A stretch of DNA of 64,000 bases from Pseudoips prasinana (Eukaryota > Arthropoda > Insecta > Lepidoptera > Nolidae), in the NCBI GenBank assembly GCA_951640165.1, contig OX621257.1:7389201-7453200 (forward strand), read 5' to 3'. The notes beneath the pieces are model-generated. The model was not told the DNA's origin and did no database searches. It saw only the letters and a program-made list of their open reading frames with translations. A program made the translations under genes and the position numbers. Positions 29,240-40,820 of the stretch are shown one piece after another (the first letter of the stretch is position 1; the number at the start of each line of letters is the position of its first letter).

Positions 29240-29680
29240 TCAGTTGGGGCGCATTGGTGCATTATATCGTCGCCTGGCACCCATAGTACAAGCTTTGCTT
29301 AGTTTGGGGCTAGGATGATCTGTGTGACATTGTCCCGAGATATTATTATTATTGGATCCGGTGGTAGCATTAAAGCGCGACCGTCGTTATTAACACAAGG
29401 TCCGTCATAATAATAATACCTTAATATAGACAGAACCATTGACAAGATGTAGTAAAAATATTAGACTTTAACTAGATAATTAAACATAATCTCTTGACAA
29501 TAACTTGATACGAGCTAGCTATCATTGCTATAATAAAATAAATTTTATAAATGTTTTCATACAATGTGTACCTAAATATCTATGTTACTAGAAATAATAA
29601 TGTATACAACTATATTACTACAAACATGCTTTTTTAAAGTCTACGTGAATAAAAACTTTTTTATTTTATTTTATTAGATC
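29240..29680 (+). mobile_element. LINE-E 3' end split by a SINE-B tail
   Basis: CTCAGTTGGGGCGCATTGG (29240-29258) continues at 29341 as ATTGGATCCGGTGGTAGC. The intact order is seen on the minus strand at 55090-55125. The intervening 29259-29345 is a SINE-B tail (GCTTAGTTTGGGGCTAGG). LINE-E then ends AAGTCTACGTGAATAAAAAC plus a T-rich tail. Confidence 0.65.
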
Positions 29681-30822
29681 ATGAGTTCATTCAGTGATGT
29701 GTTCAGTGAGTACTTTTGCCACAATATATTAACATACATACTTCATTTAAGGGGTGGCGTAGCAGGATATTGAAACACCTGGACGTCCTTGTTATTTTTT
29801 ATTGGGGCGTCACCTGCGCTAATACAGAAGAAAGACGCCCGCTAAAAAACCTCGTACTTCTCATCAGATTCTCGAGTTCCACACAAATTTATTTTGATTA
29901 TATATAAAGTAAATTATTGCTATCATCATGTGCCTTTGAAAGGAAATTATAAAAACATTTTTCCGTCTTCCATTTATTAACTTTTAAATATTCCTTATGG
30001 TATAAATGTTAGTTTCTAAAGCGCCGAGTATTATACTGTTAATTGTTGAGTTAAGTATGATTATTTTTTATAATTTCTAATATGTATGCTTTTATTACAT
30101 TCATGGTACTTTTCATTAATACATTCCTCAGTATATTTTAAGAAGGCATTGAATGTATCTCATTAAAATATTTGCTTGTATTTAAATTTCAAGTTAAAAA
30201 AAAAAGATTAAACACATTTCTCTCACGAGGCGAATTTATTTCGACCATTCCTGACGACCGCCTAACAGTGTGTCTAATTAACGTTGCCGCTCGGCGCGTT
30301 ACCGCTCTACCGCAGCGCGACGTACGAAGCCATTTGGTACCGTCAGATGGCGCCGTCAGTACTGGAATGCTGATAAAGCACTCGTATTTATTTATTGTAT
30401 ACTGATCTGCATGCAGCTTACAATTTGTATTCATAGCAAATATTTATATGATATGACAAATGTCAAATTAATCCTGAGACTTGGCTCAACTTCTAATAAC
30501 CATTTGATTTATTTATACTTATTTATTAATCCTCTCTAAATTTTTAGACAGGATTTATACAAATTTCACCTAAAATAGTAGTGTAATTTTGATGATCTGG
30601 CATTCAATGCCCTCGATTCTAAGCAATACTAACCAAACTAATTTTAATATAATTGCATTTCTTTTACCATTGTTCTTATGAAAAGGAATGGAGCATCTTT
30701 AGATTTAAAATTAGTATTAGCCTGAAATACTGAGGGAAAATTACTGTCACGTAAGACACTATCGACCAATACTGCGCGTATTTCATGCAGTTTTAATAGT
30801 TGCCAGTTCTATGTATGCCCTG
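29681..30822. other. Long unassigned stretch with a GC-richer island
   Basis: No element recognised. Around 30225-30370 the composition is locally GC-richer (GCTCGGCGCGTTACCGC, AGATGGCGCCGTCAGTACTG) and frames are open on both strands, but no splice or domain signal supports a gene. Confidence 0.35.
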
Positions 30823-30970
30823 AAATTCAAAATTCATTTATTCCGTAAACATTTTACATTTATGTGGAATCGTCATTTTTGTTTACCCTACCGTGCAGTG
30901 CATGACGTGGCAGCTACTTAGAAACACTGTCAAAAATACTCAGAAGAAATTCTTTTTCTGTATCCTGAAT
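30823..30970 (-). mobile_element. LINE-F 3' UTR fragment
   Basis: ATTCATTTATTCCGTAAAC, TTTATGTGGAATCGTCATTT and GTGCAGTGCATGACGTGGC as in 27340-27700. Confidence 0.6.
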
Positions 30971-31573
30971 TCCTGTTCTTTTCATACGAGAAACATATAT
31001 TAGAGAGAGAAGTAATGATATTTAAATTTATTTAGTGGTGTAAATGATAGAATCGCAAGGTCAATTTGATTTGTCATTTCCCAAATATGGTTGTTAAATA
31101 TGTCCGGCGAAATAAAAAAGTATATTTTCCCAACCTACTGCTCTAATCTTTGATAATTTTACAGACAATTTGGTTCCGTTAACCCTTTAGAAATGTAAGA
31201 GAAAAGTTACACACATCATTACGGTATCGGTCTGAAAAACGCTGGCATTATTTAAATATTATACTTGAAAAAATAAACGATAAAAGACTGTCATGCCATA
31301 CATATAAGACTTAAAGTACAACTCATGGATGACTGAACTCCATGGGATTAGATATAGGGAATCAGAAACATTCACCGTTCCGTAAATGATCACCGATCAT
31401 ATCCATTGCGGCACAATTTCTTCCAGCCACGGAGATTTTAAAAGCAAATTGTTTGGTTTCAAATTAGTACCAACTCCAATCTCTCTCTGCTCAACTTCCT
31501 ATTGCGAATATGAACGAAACACCTACAACATACTTTGGAAGTGTGATTTCTGGCAAATAAGCGTTATATCCAT
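30971..31573. other. Unassigned AT-rich stretch
   Basis: No gene or repeat family recognised. Confidence 0.4.
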
Positions 31574-31990
31574 AGCCTAGTTGGTAGTGCTCCTGCCTAC
31601 GAAGCTGGTGGTCCTGGGTTCGAATCCCGGTAAGTGCAAATATTGTGTGATGAGCACGAATATTTGTTTCTGAGTCATGGATGTTTTCTATGTATATAAG
31701 TATTTATTATAATATATAGTATTGTTATTAATATATTGAATATATTAATAACAATACTACAAATAAATAAAATAATAATAATAATAGAATGTAAAAGTGA
31801 GCATGTAATTATTATAATTGTCTAAAGACACCGTCCGTAGTTATAATTTTAAGTTTTTATTTGTATTTCGTACTTCTTTAAAAACTTAATATCTGTATTT
31901 TTACTTATTGTCTGAATAAAGGGCTTCTTTATTTTATTTATTTATGGCTAGGATAATCTGTGTGACATTGTCCCCAGATATTATTATATT
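31574..31990 (+). repeat. SINE-B interrupted by AT-rich sequence
   Basis: Head TAGCCTAGTTGGTAGTGCTC, B box GGGTTCGAATCCCGG and body to about 31713. The tail (GCTAGGATAATCTGTGTGAC) returns at about 31948. The block between starts with a perfect hairpin and contains a LINE-like TTTATTTTATTTATTTATG end. Confidence 0.65.
31717..31759. repeat. Perfect 20-bp-arm AT hairpin
   Basis: Arms TAGTATTGTTATTAATATAT (31717-31736) and its exact complement (31740-31759), 3-nt loop. Confidence 0.85.
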
Positions 31991-32026
31991 AAATTATCAA
32001 CAACAAGAACCAATGTCTTTACTGTA

Positions 32027-32178
32027 CAGATCTCATTAGGCAGAAGACCTAGTCACGCGGTCATTGTATTCATTTGTGATAGACAAAGTGGTTTAATTTC
32101 TCAGAGTATCCATGCTTCGGAGGGTACGTTAAGCTGTCGGTCCCGGTTGTAGTCGTTAGACAACTGTCATTAACCCAC
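32027..32178 (+). repeat. SINE-S, degenerate
   Basis: The head is eroded (CATTAGGCAGAAGACCTAGT). The body CATGCTTCGGAGGGTACGTT, AAGCTGTCGGTCCCGGTTGT is well kept. The tail is missing. Confidence 0.6.
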
Positions 32179-32892
32179 CATAGCCTAGGCTTTAGATGAC
32201 AATTCTTTTTAAAGTATAGTACAAGTATATCAAAATTGTTTCACAAACAACGGATAAACAGCATAAGATATATACAAAAAAGGTACTTATCGTTTTCCAT
32301 TATAGCACGAGTAAAGCCAAAAATCCGGGAATCGTAAATTGGTAGTTACATCACAAAAATCGGGTAAAATCGTCGAGGCTCGATTCCCGTAATGGACAGA
32401 CTATTTACATACCTATAGGTACTGAAACCACGGTTCGCAAATAGGCCTCGCTTCTGTGTGTTATTTATGCCTAATTTCACTTGCTTTACGAAGTAATATT
32501 AATGAATATTCCGAGTTATATATATCTCTTTGAAACATCTAGTACCGTAGCATCGGATAGGGACGCGTGTTACAAATCTATCACACCTCCATCCGTAGTT
32601 TCTGATAAATCAAGCTTATGTACATACAGTGTTCTGTTCAAAATTGAGAGTTAAGTTCATGAATATAAGGATCATTGTAGAATAAATGATACGAGTCGAT
32701 TGGCATATTAAGGACTAAGGTGCTAACACTTTACTGATCCTTTATAAAATTGTAGTCAAATAGAATTTTGTGACTCGACAAAATGAAAAATTGTATGATA
32801 TTATTAGGAGGATATATTTACAAAGGAAGAAATATCTATATTTACTTAGTAATTATTATGTACACTTAACTACTGGCTGACTACAATAAAAA
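32179..32892. other. Unassigned AT-rich stretch
   Basis: One word near 32375 (GGCTCGATTCCCGTAATGGA) resembles a SINE B box, but no complete element can be traced. No gene recognised. Confidence 0.35.
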
Positions 32893-33115
32893 TATTGTCA
32901 CCCCATCTTATCCCGTGGGGGGAGTAGAAGTCTTCCCCGGGAATAACTAACAGAAGACGGGCAACAGCGTCTTCAGCGTCCGCGCTAGGCAGACTTACTG
33001 CGATCGCCAACCCGTGTAGCAAGCGTGGCGATTATGGCATATTCCCCCCAAAATGATTCTTGGGGGAGGCTTTTGTCCAGCAGTGGCCTATTTGCAGCTA
33101 TTATGATGATGATGA
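32893..33115 (+). repeat. Repeat Z copy, plus orientation
   Basis: CCATCTTATCCCGTGGGG, AACTAACAGAAGACGGGCAA, ACTGCGATCGCCAACCCGTG, AGCAAGCGTGGCGATTATGG, GGAGGCTTTTGTCCAGCAGT and an ATGATGATGATG end. Confidence 0.75.
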
Positions 33116-33134
33116 TTTTAAAAAAGTCAGGACA

Positions 33135-33232
33135 TCTTTCGTGTATTTGTATATATCATATTACTACGAACATGTTCTGACTTATTAAAGTCTACGTGAA
33201 TAAAATCCTTTTTTATTTTATTTATATTTAAG
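33135..33232 (+). mobile_element. LINE-E 3' tail
   Basis: ACTACGAACATGTTCTGACT, AAGTCTACGTGAATAAAATC and a T-rich tail. Confidence 0.55.
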
Positions 33233-33482
33233 TTAGTCAAGTGCGAATTGGAATAATGGACTATGGTTCTTTGTCTTCCTTAGGGTTATTTGTATTTATT
33301 TTTATAGCTATATATTAGCTCTCATGCAATTTGACATCATTAATTCGACTCGCCATGAGTGGACTCGGACGCCAAAGCAAAGGGAGTGTCTCATTCGCTA
33401 TTGTTTTTCTTAGTTGCTAAATAATAATAATAAATAATAATATATAAAATATTTTTATAATTGTATACTTTTGTTAGTATAA

Positions 33483-33680
33483 GTTAGGTTAAGGTAAATT
33501 TATTCAGACACCTTCACTGCCCAGTTTAATTTTGGATTCTTGGATAATATTCCATTTAAGGTTTTCTGGAAGAAATTGCAGCAGCGATAAGACCGTCCAT
33601 TGTACTTTAATAACTATATGTTATATCATTATGTGATGTATTAGTGTACAATAAAGAGTATTTTACTTTACTCTATTACC
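33483..33680 (+). mobile_element. LINE-G 3' fragment
   Basis: TTTCTGGAAGAAATTGCAGC, AGCGATAAGACCGTCCATTG and AGTGTACAATAAAGAGTATT: the plus-strand form of 768-905. Confidence 0.55.
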
Positions 33681-33692
33681 TCTATAAATTAA

Positions 33693-33897
33693 TGCACGTG
33701 TGGCGCAGCGGCTAAGACTGTCGCCTCGCCGATTCGTGTCTCGGGTTCGAATCCCACGCTGGACAACTATTTGTGTGAAATAGTTGTTCTGACTCTGGAT
33801 GTAATTGTGTCCGTCTATAATATGTTTGAAAAGTACCCCGCGGCACAGGGAGTAGATTCCCTAAAGCGGGCATGACTTATTTTAAAAAAGAAAAAAA
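33693..33897 (+). repeat. SINE-C, complete
   Basis: TGCACGTGTGGCGCAGCGGC head, B box CGGGTTCGAATCCCACGC, GTACCCCGCGGCACAGGGAG and an A-rich end. Confidence 0.8.
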
Positions 33898-34126
33898 GGA
33901 AGAATTATACAGGGAAGGAGAGAAAAACCTATGCTAACTCAAAACATCATGATCCAAAAATATTGCTACACAACCAAAATGGCGCCGTATTTACCCCAAA
34001 CCTATTTCCATTCGTTTCGCGTAATCTTTGTTTAATTTTTCTCATCCCAAACGTCAGTTATGTATGAAGCTTCGTTATAAAAATATTTTCCATTGCCGAA
34101 AATATCTTTTTGCTTTTGCTAAATTA

Positions 34127-34186
34127 TATCCAAACACACCGTTGTACAGGGAAACAACATTGTTCCCAAAGTACATTGTTTGGATA
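34127..34186. repeat. Imperfect 60-nt stem-loop
   Basis: TATCCAAACA pairs with TGTTTGGATA at the base. Inner GTAC and GGGAA pair with GTAC and TTCCC. It lies in a stretch with no recognised repeat (33898-34431). Confidence 0.4.
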
Positions 34187-34431
34187 AGATATTGTTATGA
34201 AAATAAACATTATGTCAGTTATCACATATTACCAGCCTCGGCAAAACGAGTGAAATGCGCCTTTATAGACTAACTTTACGACTTCTTAACCTGTCTAAGT
34301 GACTGAACGCTGTCTACTATATGACGTAAAAGTCGCATTTTTTTTTTTTTTATATTGAGAACGTAACAAGTGCACAATTAAATTTAAGACCCATTCGCCA
34401 AAAGTGGAAATTTATATATAACTAGCTCTGC

Positions 34432-34762
34432 CCGTGACTTCTTCCGCGTGTTAATTAGTTCATTTTGTTTTTTTCGTTTAGGGTTTTGTTTAGTTTATTT
34501 TGTTTTTCTTTTCAAAAATAAAAGATATTTCAAAAATAAAAGCAGCTTAAGTTACTCCTTATTACATCTAATACCTGCCAATAAAAGTCCCGTCAAAATC
34601 GGTTGAGCCATTTCAGAGATTAACCGGAACAAACAGACAGACAGATAGCCAAAAATAAAAAAAAATATTTTGGTGTATGTCCCGTATATATATTCATATG
34701 TAGTAAAAAACGGTTATTTCAATATTACAAACAGACACTTCAATTTTATTTATTTGTATAGA
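34432..34762 (-). mobile_element. Hel4 Helitron, complete ends
   Basis: Plus strand A|CTAGCTCTGCCCGTGACTT ... TTATTTGTATAGA|T. On the minus strand it starts TCTATACAAATAAATAAAAT and ends CTAG. A different family from Hel1 to Hel3, 331 bp, non-coding. Confidence 0.65.
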
Positions 34763-34767
34763 TTATA

Positions 34768-35010
34768 TTACACACCTGGATGAATGGTCTTCTACCATCC
34801 AGCGTTTCACAAGAAACTTATTGCCGCGCACTAGCACTATCTATTTCTAATCCGGTATGACATGGCTACTTTAAGAAGCAAGCCTATTCATTTCTTAAAG
34901 TCCGGCAACGTACTTGCGGCTCCTCTGACGTTGTGAGTGTCCAAGGGCGGCGGTGATCACTTACCATCCAGTGACCCACTTGCTCGTTGCCGTCCTATTT
35001 TATATAAAAA
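34768..35010 (+). mobile_element. Retroelement 3' fragment
   Basis: GTCCGGCAACGTACTTGCGG and GGGCGGCGGTGATCACTTAC recur at 13214-13547. It ends with an A-rich tail. Confidence 0.55.
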
Positions 35011-35280
35011 ATATATAATCAGCTTTTCTATAGCAATGTGGTTGGGATTTTGATAGGCATCTGTAGACACCAGTTAAATGTTTGTTGTACTTCCAAAGTT
35101 AACAGCTTCTTCAATGTACATAAATTTGGGTAAATATTCTGTAATAAGCACACGTGCAGTCAAAGTACATTAAATTAGTAATTTAGTATATAATTCTCTT
35201 GGTTGGATCAACACAGATACATGATAAGCAGAATTTTGTCGATTAATTTTTATTTAGAAACTACGCATTTCCCAAATAGT

Positions 35281-35708
35281 ATTACTAATATTATATAAAT
35301 GCAAAAGTAACTCTATCTGTCTGTCGGTCGCGGTTTCACGCCAAAACAACTGAACGGATTTAAATGAAATTTCGTACACAGATAGTCTAGAGCCTGAAAA
35401 AGGACACACGAAAATAAGGTTGTAAGAGGTTGAAAAGTTGTACGGATTTATCGTCACTTTTAGACCTAGAAACTTGAAACTTATTTTCTAGGATGTTGAT
35501 TCGATATAAATAGATATGGATTTAAAAAAAAATCCTCTCAAGAGTGTAGAATAATAATAGGGAATAGGGGATGAATTTTTGTATGGAAATATATAATAAA
35601 CGTGAATGTTTTATAAATTTCTGACAACTGACCAAATATTAGAGATATTCTTATGTAAAATTACGAAGTCATTACAAAATGTGCGGAAAAAGTCGCGGGC
35701 ACAACTAG
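35281..35708 (+). mobile_element. Hel3 Helitron, long form
   Basis: ATTACTAATATTATATAAAT start; end AAAGTCGCGGGCACAACTAG followed by C. The 3' part recurs at 61295-61446 (ACAAAATGTGCGGTTGACGT). Confidence 0.55.
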
Positions 35709-35787
35709 CTTTTATATATTTCTTTGAGGTACATTCGTATATATTAATATAAATTAAGGTAAGAAATTGTAGGTTATTAAAGAACCT

Positions 35788-35789
<2 letters not shown>

Positions 35790-35864
<75 letters not shown>
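35790..35864. repeat. (TA)n microsatellite, about 37 units
   Basis: Uninterrupted TA dinucleotides over about 75 bp, immediately before an open frame at 35865 that I do not support as a gene. Confidence 0.95.
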
Positions 35865-35866
<2 letters not shown>

Positions 35867-36630
35867 GAGAAACGAGACTAAGTTCATTTGTTTGCTCATT
35901 GCTCATGTTCATTTCCTTGCTATCACACTGGTTTTAGTATTTGGTGGCATGGCATGGACTGGCGTATATTATGTTAAAAGCTTTAGTCTAACGGCTCTAT
36001 TTGTAATGAAAGCACGCACAGTCCAACACACAGGACATGGATCCGCGTGCGTTCATGCAGACACGCACTGCATCATGCGGGGCAGTGTGCCAATTGCCTT
36101 TAAGACTTATTTATGCCACCTTTTTTGTGCCAGCTTGTGCTGGAAGTGATATTATTTTGTAGTCCGTGGGGGGAAGATACACTTTTCATGTCCTGATCCA
36201 GGGCCTATTATAGGGACCAAAATTGCTGGTGTAGTACAAAACTATGTATACAAAAAGTATACAAGATGATAAAAATAACGTCCTTATCGCTCCCAAGCAA
36301 GTGCTAGGCTAATTTTAAGGCGTCTATAATATCAATAGTCTGTGGGCATTAAGGGCATATTAGGACTTTGAGGAGTGAGTAACGGGAACGACGGGAGACG
36401 TAACCAAGACTGAGTATTGTCTTAACGATAATTGAGTTGAATGCGTCAACTAGGTACCTATCGTAATGTACAGGCTGTTTATTCCGTCAAGTCACAAACT
36501 TTAGCCATGTTTATTCAACTCATATTTGAATATGAATGCCTTTGTGCATCGATAATGACAAAGTGACGTTGACATTTAGTGGTACTATTGATAAGCTAAG
36601 TATATCGTTGATAGTGCACATAGGGTTACC
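35865..36630. other. Unassigned stretch
   Basis: A 94-codon plus-strand frame (35865-36149) has no recognised domain. Otherwise nothing seen. Confidence 0.35.
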
Positions 36631-36656
36631 ATATCTCAGGATTTGTCCTGAGATAT
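36631..36656. repeat. Perfect 11-bp-arm hairpin
   Basis: ATATCTCAGGA (36631-36641), TTTG loop, exact complement to 36656. It follows GGGTTACC and precedes several CAGGAT repeats, so it could be the edge of a DNA transposon. Confidence 0.7.
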
Positions 36657-37937
36657 CAGGATTTTTGGACTCTCATGATTCAGGATCAGGATCTCAGGAT
36701 TACGGCTGGGACATTGTTTTGTTCTGTTATATATATGAAATACATTATTTGCAAAAAAAAATTGAATAAATATAGAAAATACTATTGTGGTTAAAGTAAT
36801 TTTATTTTCTTAAAGAGAAACAAAAAATATTTACAATAATGTAACTAAATAAATGCCTGCCAAGCGCAGCTTAACATAAGAAAAAAAACTTACAAGCTAA
36901 ATGTTATTATAGAGATTTAAAAAAATCATATTACATACTTAATACCTAAAATCTTCAAATATTTTACAATTGCTAGTATTGAGGGTAAACTCTGGTAAAT
37001 TACAATCACAGGACGCGAGGATAATTTAATATACTTCTTATATGTTATTCTGATAAGGGCATGTAACACACAAGAGAGAGGGCATACGTATTAAAAAGTT
37101 ATTGTAAAAATTGATATCCAAATTGTTTAATAGGTTACCGTAAGACTCACGCCTATTTCTCATAACGGTAGGCAGAGACGGATTTCCATTTGTTATGATC
37201 TTTGCACTCCTCTTTTGCATCGTTTATTGTTATTATATTCTTCATACATGCATCTGACCGTAAGAGGCGAGCTTTTATTAAAATAGTTTACTTATAATGC
37301 CTTATAGATAAAAATATTAGCTTTCTGCATTCCTTCTCCATATGAACGTTAACTGTTCCAAATTACATACTCATTTGTCTGCGCATTTTTCGTAAAAATG
37401 GGTACAAACTTTTTGCTTCTCGTATTAATATTATGATGATTCTTATATAAAATATTTACACTTTAACTTAAACGAAAACCAGTTTTTACTAACATAATAT
37501 TTTAATGAAAACATCTCGAATCTCCAAATCGTAGCTTTCGCCAAATTTCCTTAAAAATGTTTAGAAAATCCTCAAACTTTCGGCTACGTCACGTTTGTAT
37601 AAATATTTAAGTAGTGTATTAAGGTTTGTGGGTTTGCAACCAGTCCTCACAAATTGGTTTTTCTTAAAACACTATTTACTATTCATGTTATGTATGTGGA
37701 AGAGATGGGTAGGAGGGGCTCCATGCTTTGTGGTCTCTAGGGAGAAACGGTACTGAATTCTGGCCGTCAATAAATGGGATCTTCAAGTCTGTTAGTAGTT
37801 CAGGACAAGTGATGTAATTTATTAATATTTATTGTCAGTTGACGTATAGTATGTTTATATCAACCAACAAATAGACAGAAATCAAGAACGTCAAAAATCC
37901 CTAAAATCTACAGTAGTCCTACTACTCTAGTCATAAT
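36657..37937. other. Long AT-rich stretch
   Basis: Near 37140-37240 words such as GGCAGAGACGGATTTCCATT recur loosely at 60241-60300, suggesting an old dispersed repeat. No gene recognised. Confidence 0.35.
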
Positions 37938-38136
37938 ATTGAACTAAAGAGTTTAGAATTTGTACTCTCATATTTTCGCTATTAAATAAAATAAAAAAAG
38001 GTTTTTATTCACGTAGACTTTAAAAAAGCGCTATTTACAAGCGCTTTTTTAAAGTCTACGTGAATAAAAACCTTTTTATTTTATTTATTTAATAGCGAAA
38101 ATATGGGAGTACATATTATAAACTCTTTAGTTCAAT
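37938..38136. repeat. Inverted duplication centred on LINE-E tails
   Basis: Arms of about 95 bp (37938-38032 and 38040-38136) are near-exact complements around a 7-nt loop. The inner parts are LINE-E tails (AAGTCTACGTGAATAAAAAC). The outer parts (GAACTAAAGAGTTTA) are non-LINE sequence duplicated along with them. Confidence 0.85.
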
Positions 38137-38324
38137 AAAGTACACATTTTTCATGAATATGTACCGCAAGGAAATTAAGGTAATCATCCGTGGTTATGCT
38201 GGATAGCACAACACTGGTAATTCAAGCCGCTCTGCCTCTGACATGTCTTATCGACTGTTGTCTAAAGAAAGTTCTAGGATAATCAAAAAAAAAGACAAAT
38301 TCCTCCGTTTTTTGGTACTTGTCT

Positions 38325-38400
38325 CGCTGTATAATATGTCTCGCGCAGATGACTAGTCTTTGTTGAGAGCAGCGACCAGAAGTACTTTATTATTATTATA
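38325..38400 (+). repeat. SINE-D tail fragment
   Basis: AATATGTCTCGCGCAGATGA, CTTTGTTGAGAG and an (ATT)n run. Confidence 0.5.
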
Positions 38401-38544
38401 ATATCGGTTGGTCACCCTATATTTTAAGCGGGCTGTGAACATTTACACTTAGATGTAGAGGTCAATATTCCACATCAGTTTATGTATTTCTTGTAGCTCT
38501 TAACATGTATGGAATAAACTTTGTTTCCGCAACTTTAGTTTTTA

Positions 38545-38690
38545 AAGAGATATTTACAAGGTGAACCAACATTGTGTCTGCTGTGTGGCTGACGGCAAAG
38601 AATGTCACCATCGGATGGTCGGTCGGACAGGATCGAACCCGCAACCTTTGGACCGAAGGGATGTTCTCTGCCAACTAAGTAACGGCGGTC
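38545..38690 (-). repeat. tRNA-derived SINE-E
   Basis: The minus strand reads GCCGTTACTTAGTTGGCAGA then CCCTTCGGTCCAAAGG and B box GCGGGTTCGATCCTG. It continues into a non-tRNA body, so it is not a tRNA gene. Confidence 0.55.
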
Positions 38691-38786
38691 TTCAAGTATA
38701 AGTACAGTATAAGTATTAAAATATATGTTCGCAGGAAGTTCCTGTAAATCTATATATATAAAAGAAAGACATAAGTTCTTCAATTG

Positions 38787-39600
38787 GATTTGAACTAAAT
38801 CTAACAAAATGTAAAGTAATATCCTGGACACGACTTCCTGACTTCAGACTATTCGAAAGTTCAATTCCATAGCCTCGAACTAGAGTATTCCACAAAAAAA
38901 AAACACTTCGGCTCTTTGAGTCTCCTGCCAGTTTTAAATGAAGGTTACCTTCCCTATATAGAAGAAAACATTCAACATTTTCAAGAAGATTTGGACGGAT
39001 TTTTCTAAAACTAATATTCATTCGGCGTATACAATAATTCGTTATAGTCTTTTTGTTCCCAAATTTACATACGTTCTCCGTTCATCCCACGGGTTGCAGC
39101 ATTTGGATCTGTTAGAAAAGGCAGCAAAAATTATAAAGAAACACCTTATCTTTAGTTTTAGATGTGGAAATGAATTTTAGATGTAAAATTTTTAGCATAA
39201 TCAATTGTTTTTGAACTAAATCTAATAAAATGTAAATTATATATCCCGGACATGACTCCCAGACTTCAGACGATACAAAATATCAGTTCCATAGCCCCAT
39301 ACTTGAATATTCTACAAAAAATCTCTGCAAATGAGTCTCCCGCCAGTTTTAAATGAAGGTTACCTTCCCTGTATAGTAAAAAAAAAAAAATTTCAAGAAT
39401 ATTCGGACCGTTTTTTTAGAACAAATATTCATTCGGCGTATACAATAATCCGTTATTGTCTTTTTGTTCCTAAATTTAAATAACTTCTCCTTTCATCCCA
39501 CGGGTGAAACATTAGGCTCCGTTGGAAAAGGTAAACAAAATTATAAACAAAAACCATATATTCAGATGTGGACATGAACGACAGGGCATGGCTACAGACA
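38787..39600 (-). repeat. Tandem duplication, period about 421 bp, ORF-like
   Basis: GAACTAAATCTAA begins at 38792 and 39213, and about 370 bp align by eye in the same order (CCGCCAGTTTTAAATGAAGG, CATTCGGCGTATACAATAAT). The minus strand of unit 1 keeps a frame (YREGNLHLKLAGDSKSRSVF, LKSGSRVQDITL). Unit 2 has stops in the equivalent frame. The protein is not recognised; it may be a degenerate element. Confidence 0.6.
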
Positions 39601-39775
39601 ACCCAACGTGTAGACTTTGGCGGATTCATCGTCCGAAAATACTCTAGTATAAGTTTACCCACATTTTATTGTCGATCCACATGCTATTCAACATGGCAAT
39701 GCTGCCAGTCTTCTAGGTATGTTCCCGGTTGAAAGCGATGTCGAGGCCTAAGCTCATCGTTAGGAAGTATTATTT

Positions 39776-40590
39776 CATCATCATCATCATTACAGATAAA
39801 TAAGTCCACTGCTGGACAAGCCTCCCTTGGGGGATATGCCATAATCGCCACGCTTTGCAGGCGGGTTGGCAATCGATTTGTCGCCGTCACCACACATTAC
39901 TTATTTATGTATATATTTATTTAACTTTTATTTTGAAGTATATATTTTGAATACTTAAGTTAGTAGTAATATTATTTAATGTTTCTTTAATTAATCAACA
40001 TCATTATTACAGATGAAAGCACTCCATTCTTGTCCACTGCTGAACAAGCTTCTTCAAAGAATCATGTTGGGGTGATGTTCCATAATCACACGCTTTGCAA
40101 GCGGGTTGGCGATTGCAGTAAGATGGTCATAGTAATCAGAAGGAAGCTGCTGACCGTCCTCTGGTAGATATTCCCTCGGGTCGACTTCTACACCCACCAC
40201 GGGATGAGATGGCGTGATGATATTCTGATATTTGTCGCCGTCACCACACATTATTTATGTATGTATATATTTAATTAATTTTAATTTAAAATCTATAAAT
40301 TTTTAATACTTAAGTTAATTTTATTTCATGTTTCTTGAATTAATCAACATCATTATTACAGATGAAAGCACTCCATTCTTGTCCACTGCTGAACAAGCTT
40401 CTTCCAAGAATCATCTTGGGGTGATGTACCATAATCACTACGCTTTGCTGACGGGTTTGCGATCGCATTAAGATGGTCAAAGCACTCGGAAGGAAGCTGC
40501 TTCCCGTCCTCTGGTAGATCCCCGGGTAGACTTCTGTGCTCTCTGAGATGGGGTTATGATATTCTGATATTTGCCACCGTTGATAAGCAA
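39776..40590 (-). repeat. Three Z copies, two in a 349-bp tandem
   Basis: AATCAACATCATTATTACAG occurs at 39993 and 40342, and the following about 240 bp repeat in order (CACTCCATTCTTGTCCACTG, CTGATATTTG). The first copy (39776-39895) has an internal deletion. Linkers TATGTATATATTTAA are also shared. Confidence 0.75.
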
Positions 40591-40820
40591 TGATAAATTT
40601 ACATTAGTAAATAAGTTAGTTCATTTTAATACCAATTATCAATACTTAAACTCGTAATTGGCAATTATTTTCCTTTTTATACATCAAGTATTTAAAATAT
40701 GAATTACGGGATTTATATGTAACTTTCAACGATTAAACTTTTAATTAACCACAGAGTCGATCGCGGAAACATAGAGATACATAATTATATAGTAACATAG
40801 CTGTTTATTAAATATTTTGA

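Noticed and set aside
30172..30434. Gene in the GC-richer island near 30.3 kb
   Set aside because: Frames are open on both strands with no splice sites or motif; noted as unassigned only.
35865..36149. 94-codon ORF after the TA microsatellite
   Set aside because: No recognisable domain, start directly after a dinucleotide run, no conserved neighbours; left as unassigned.
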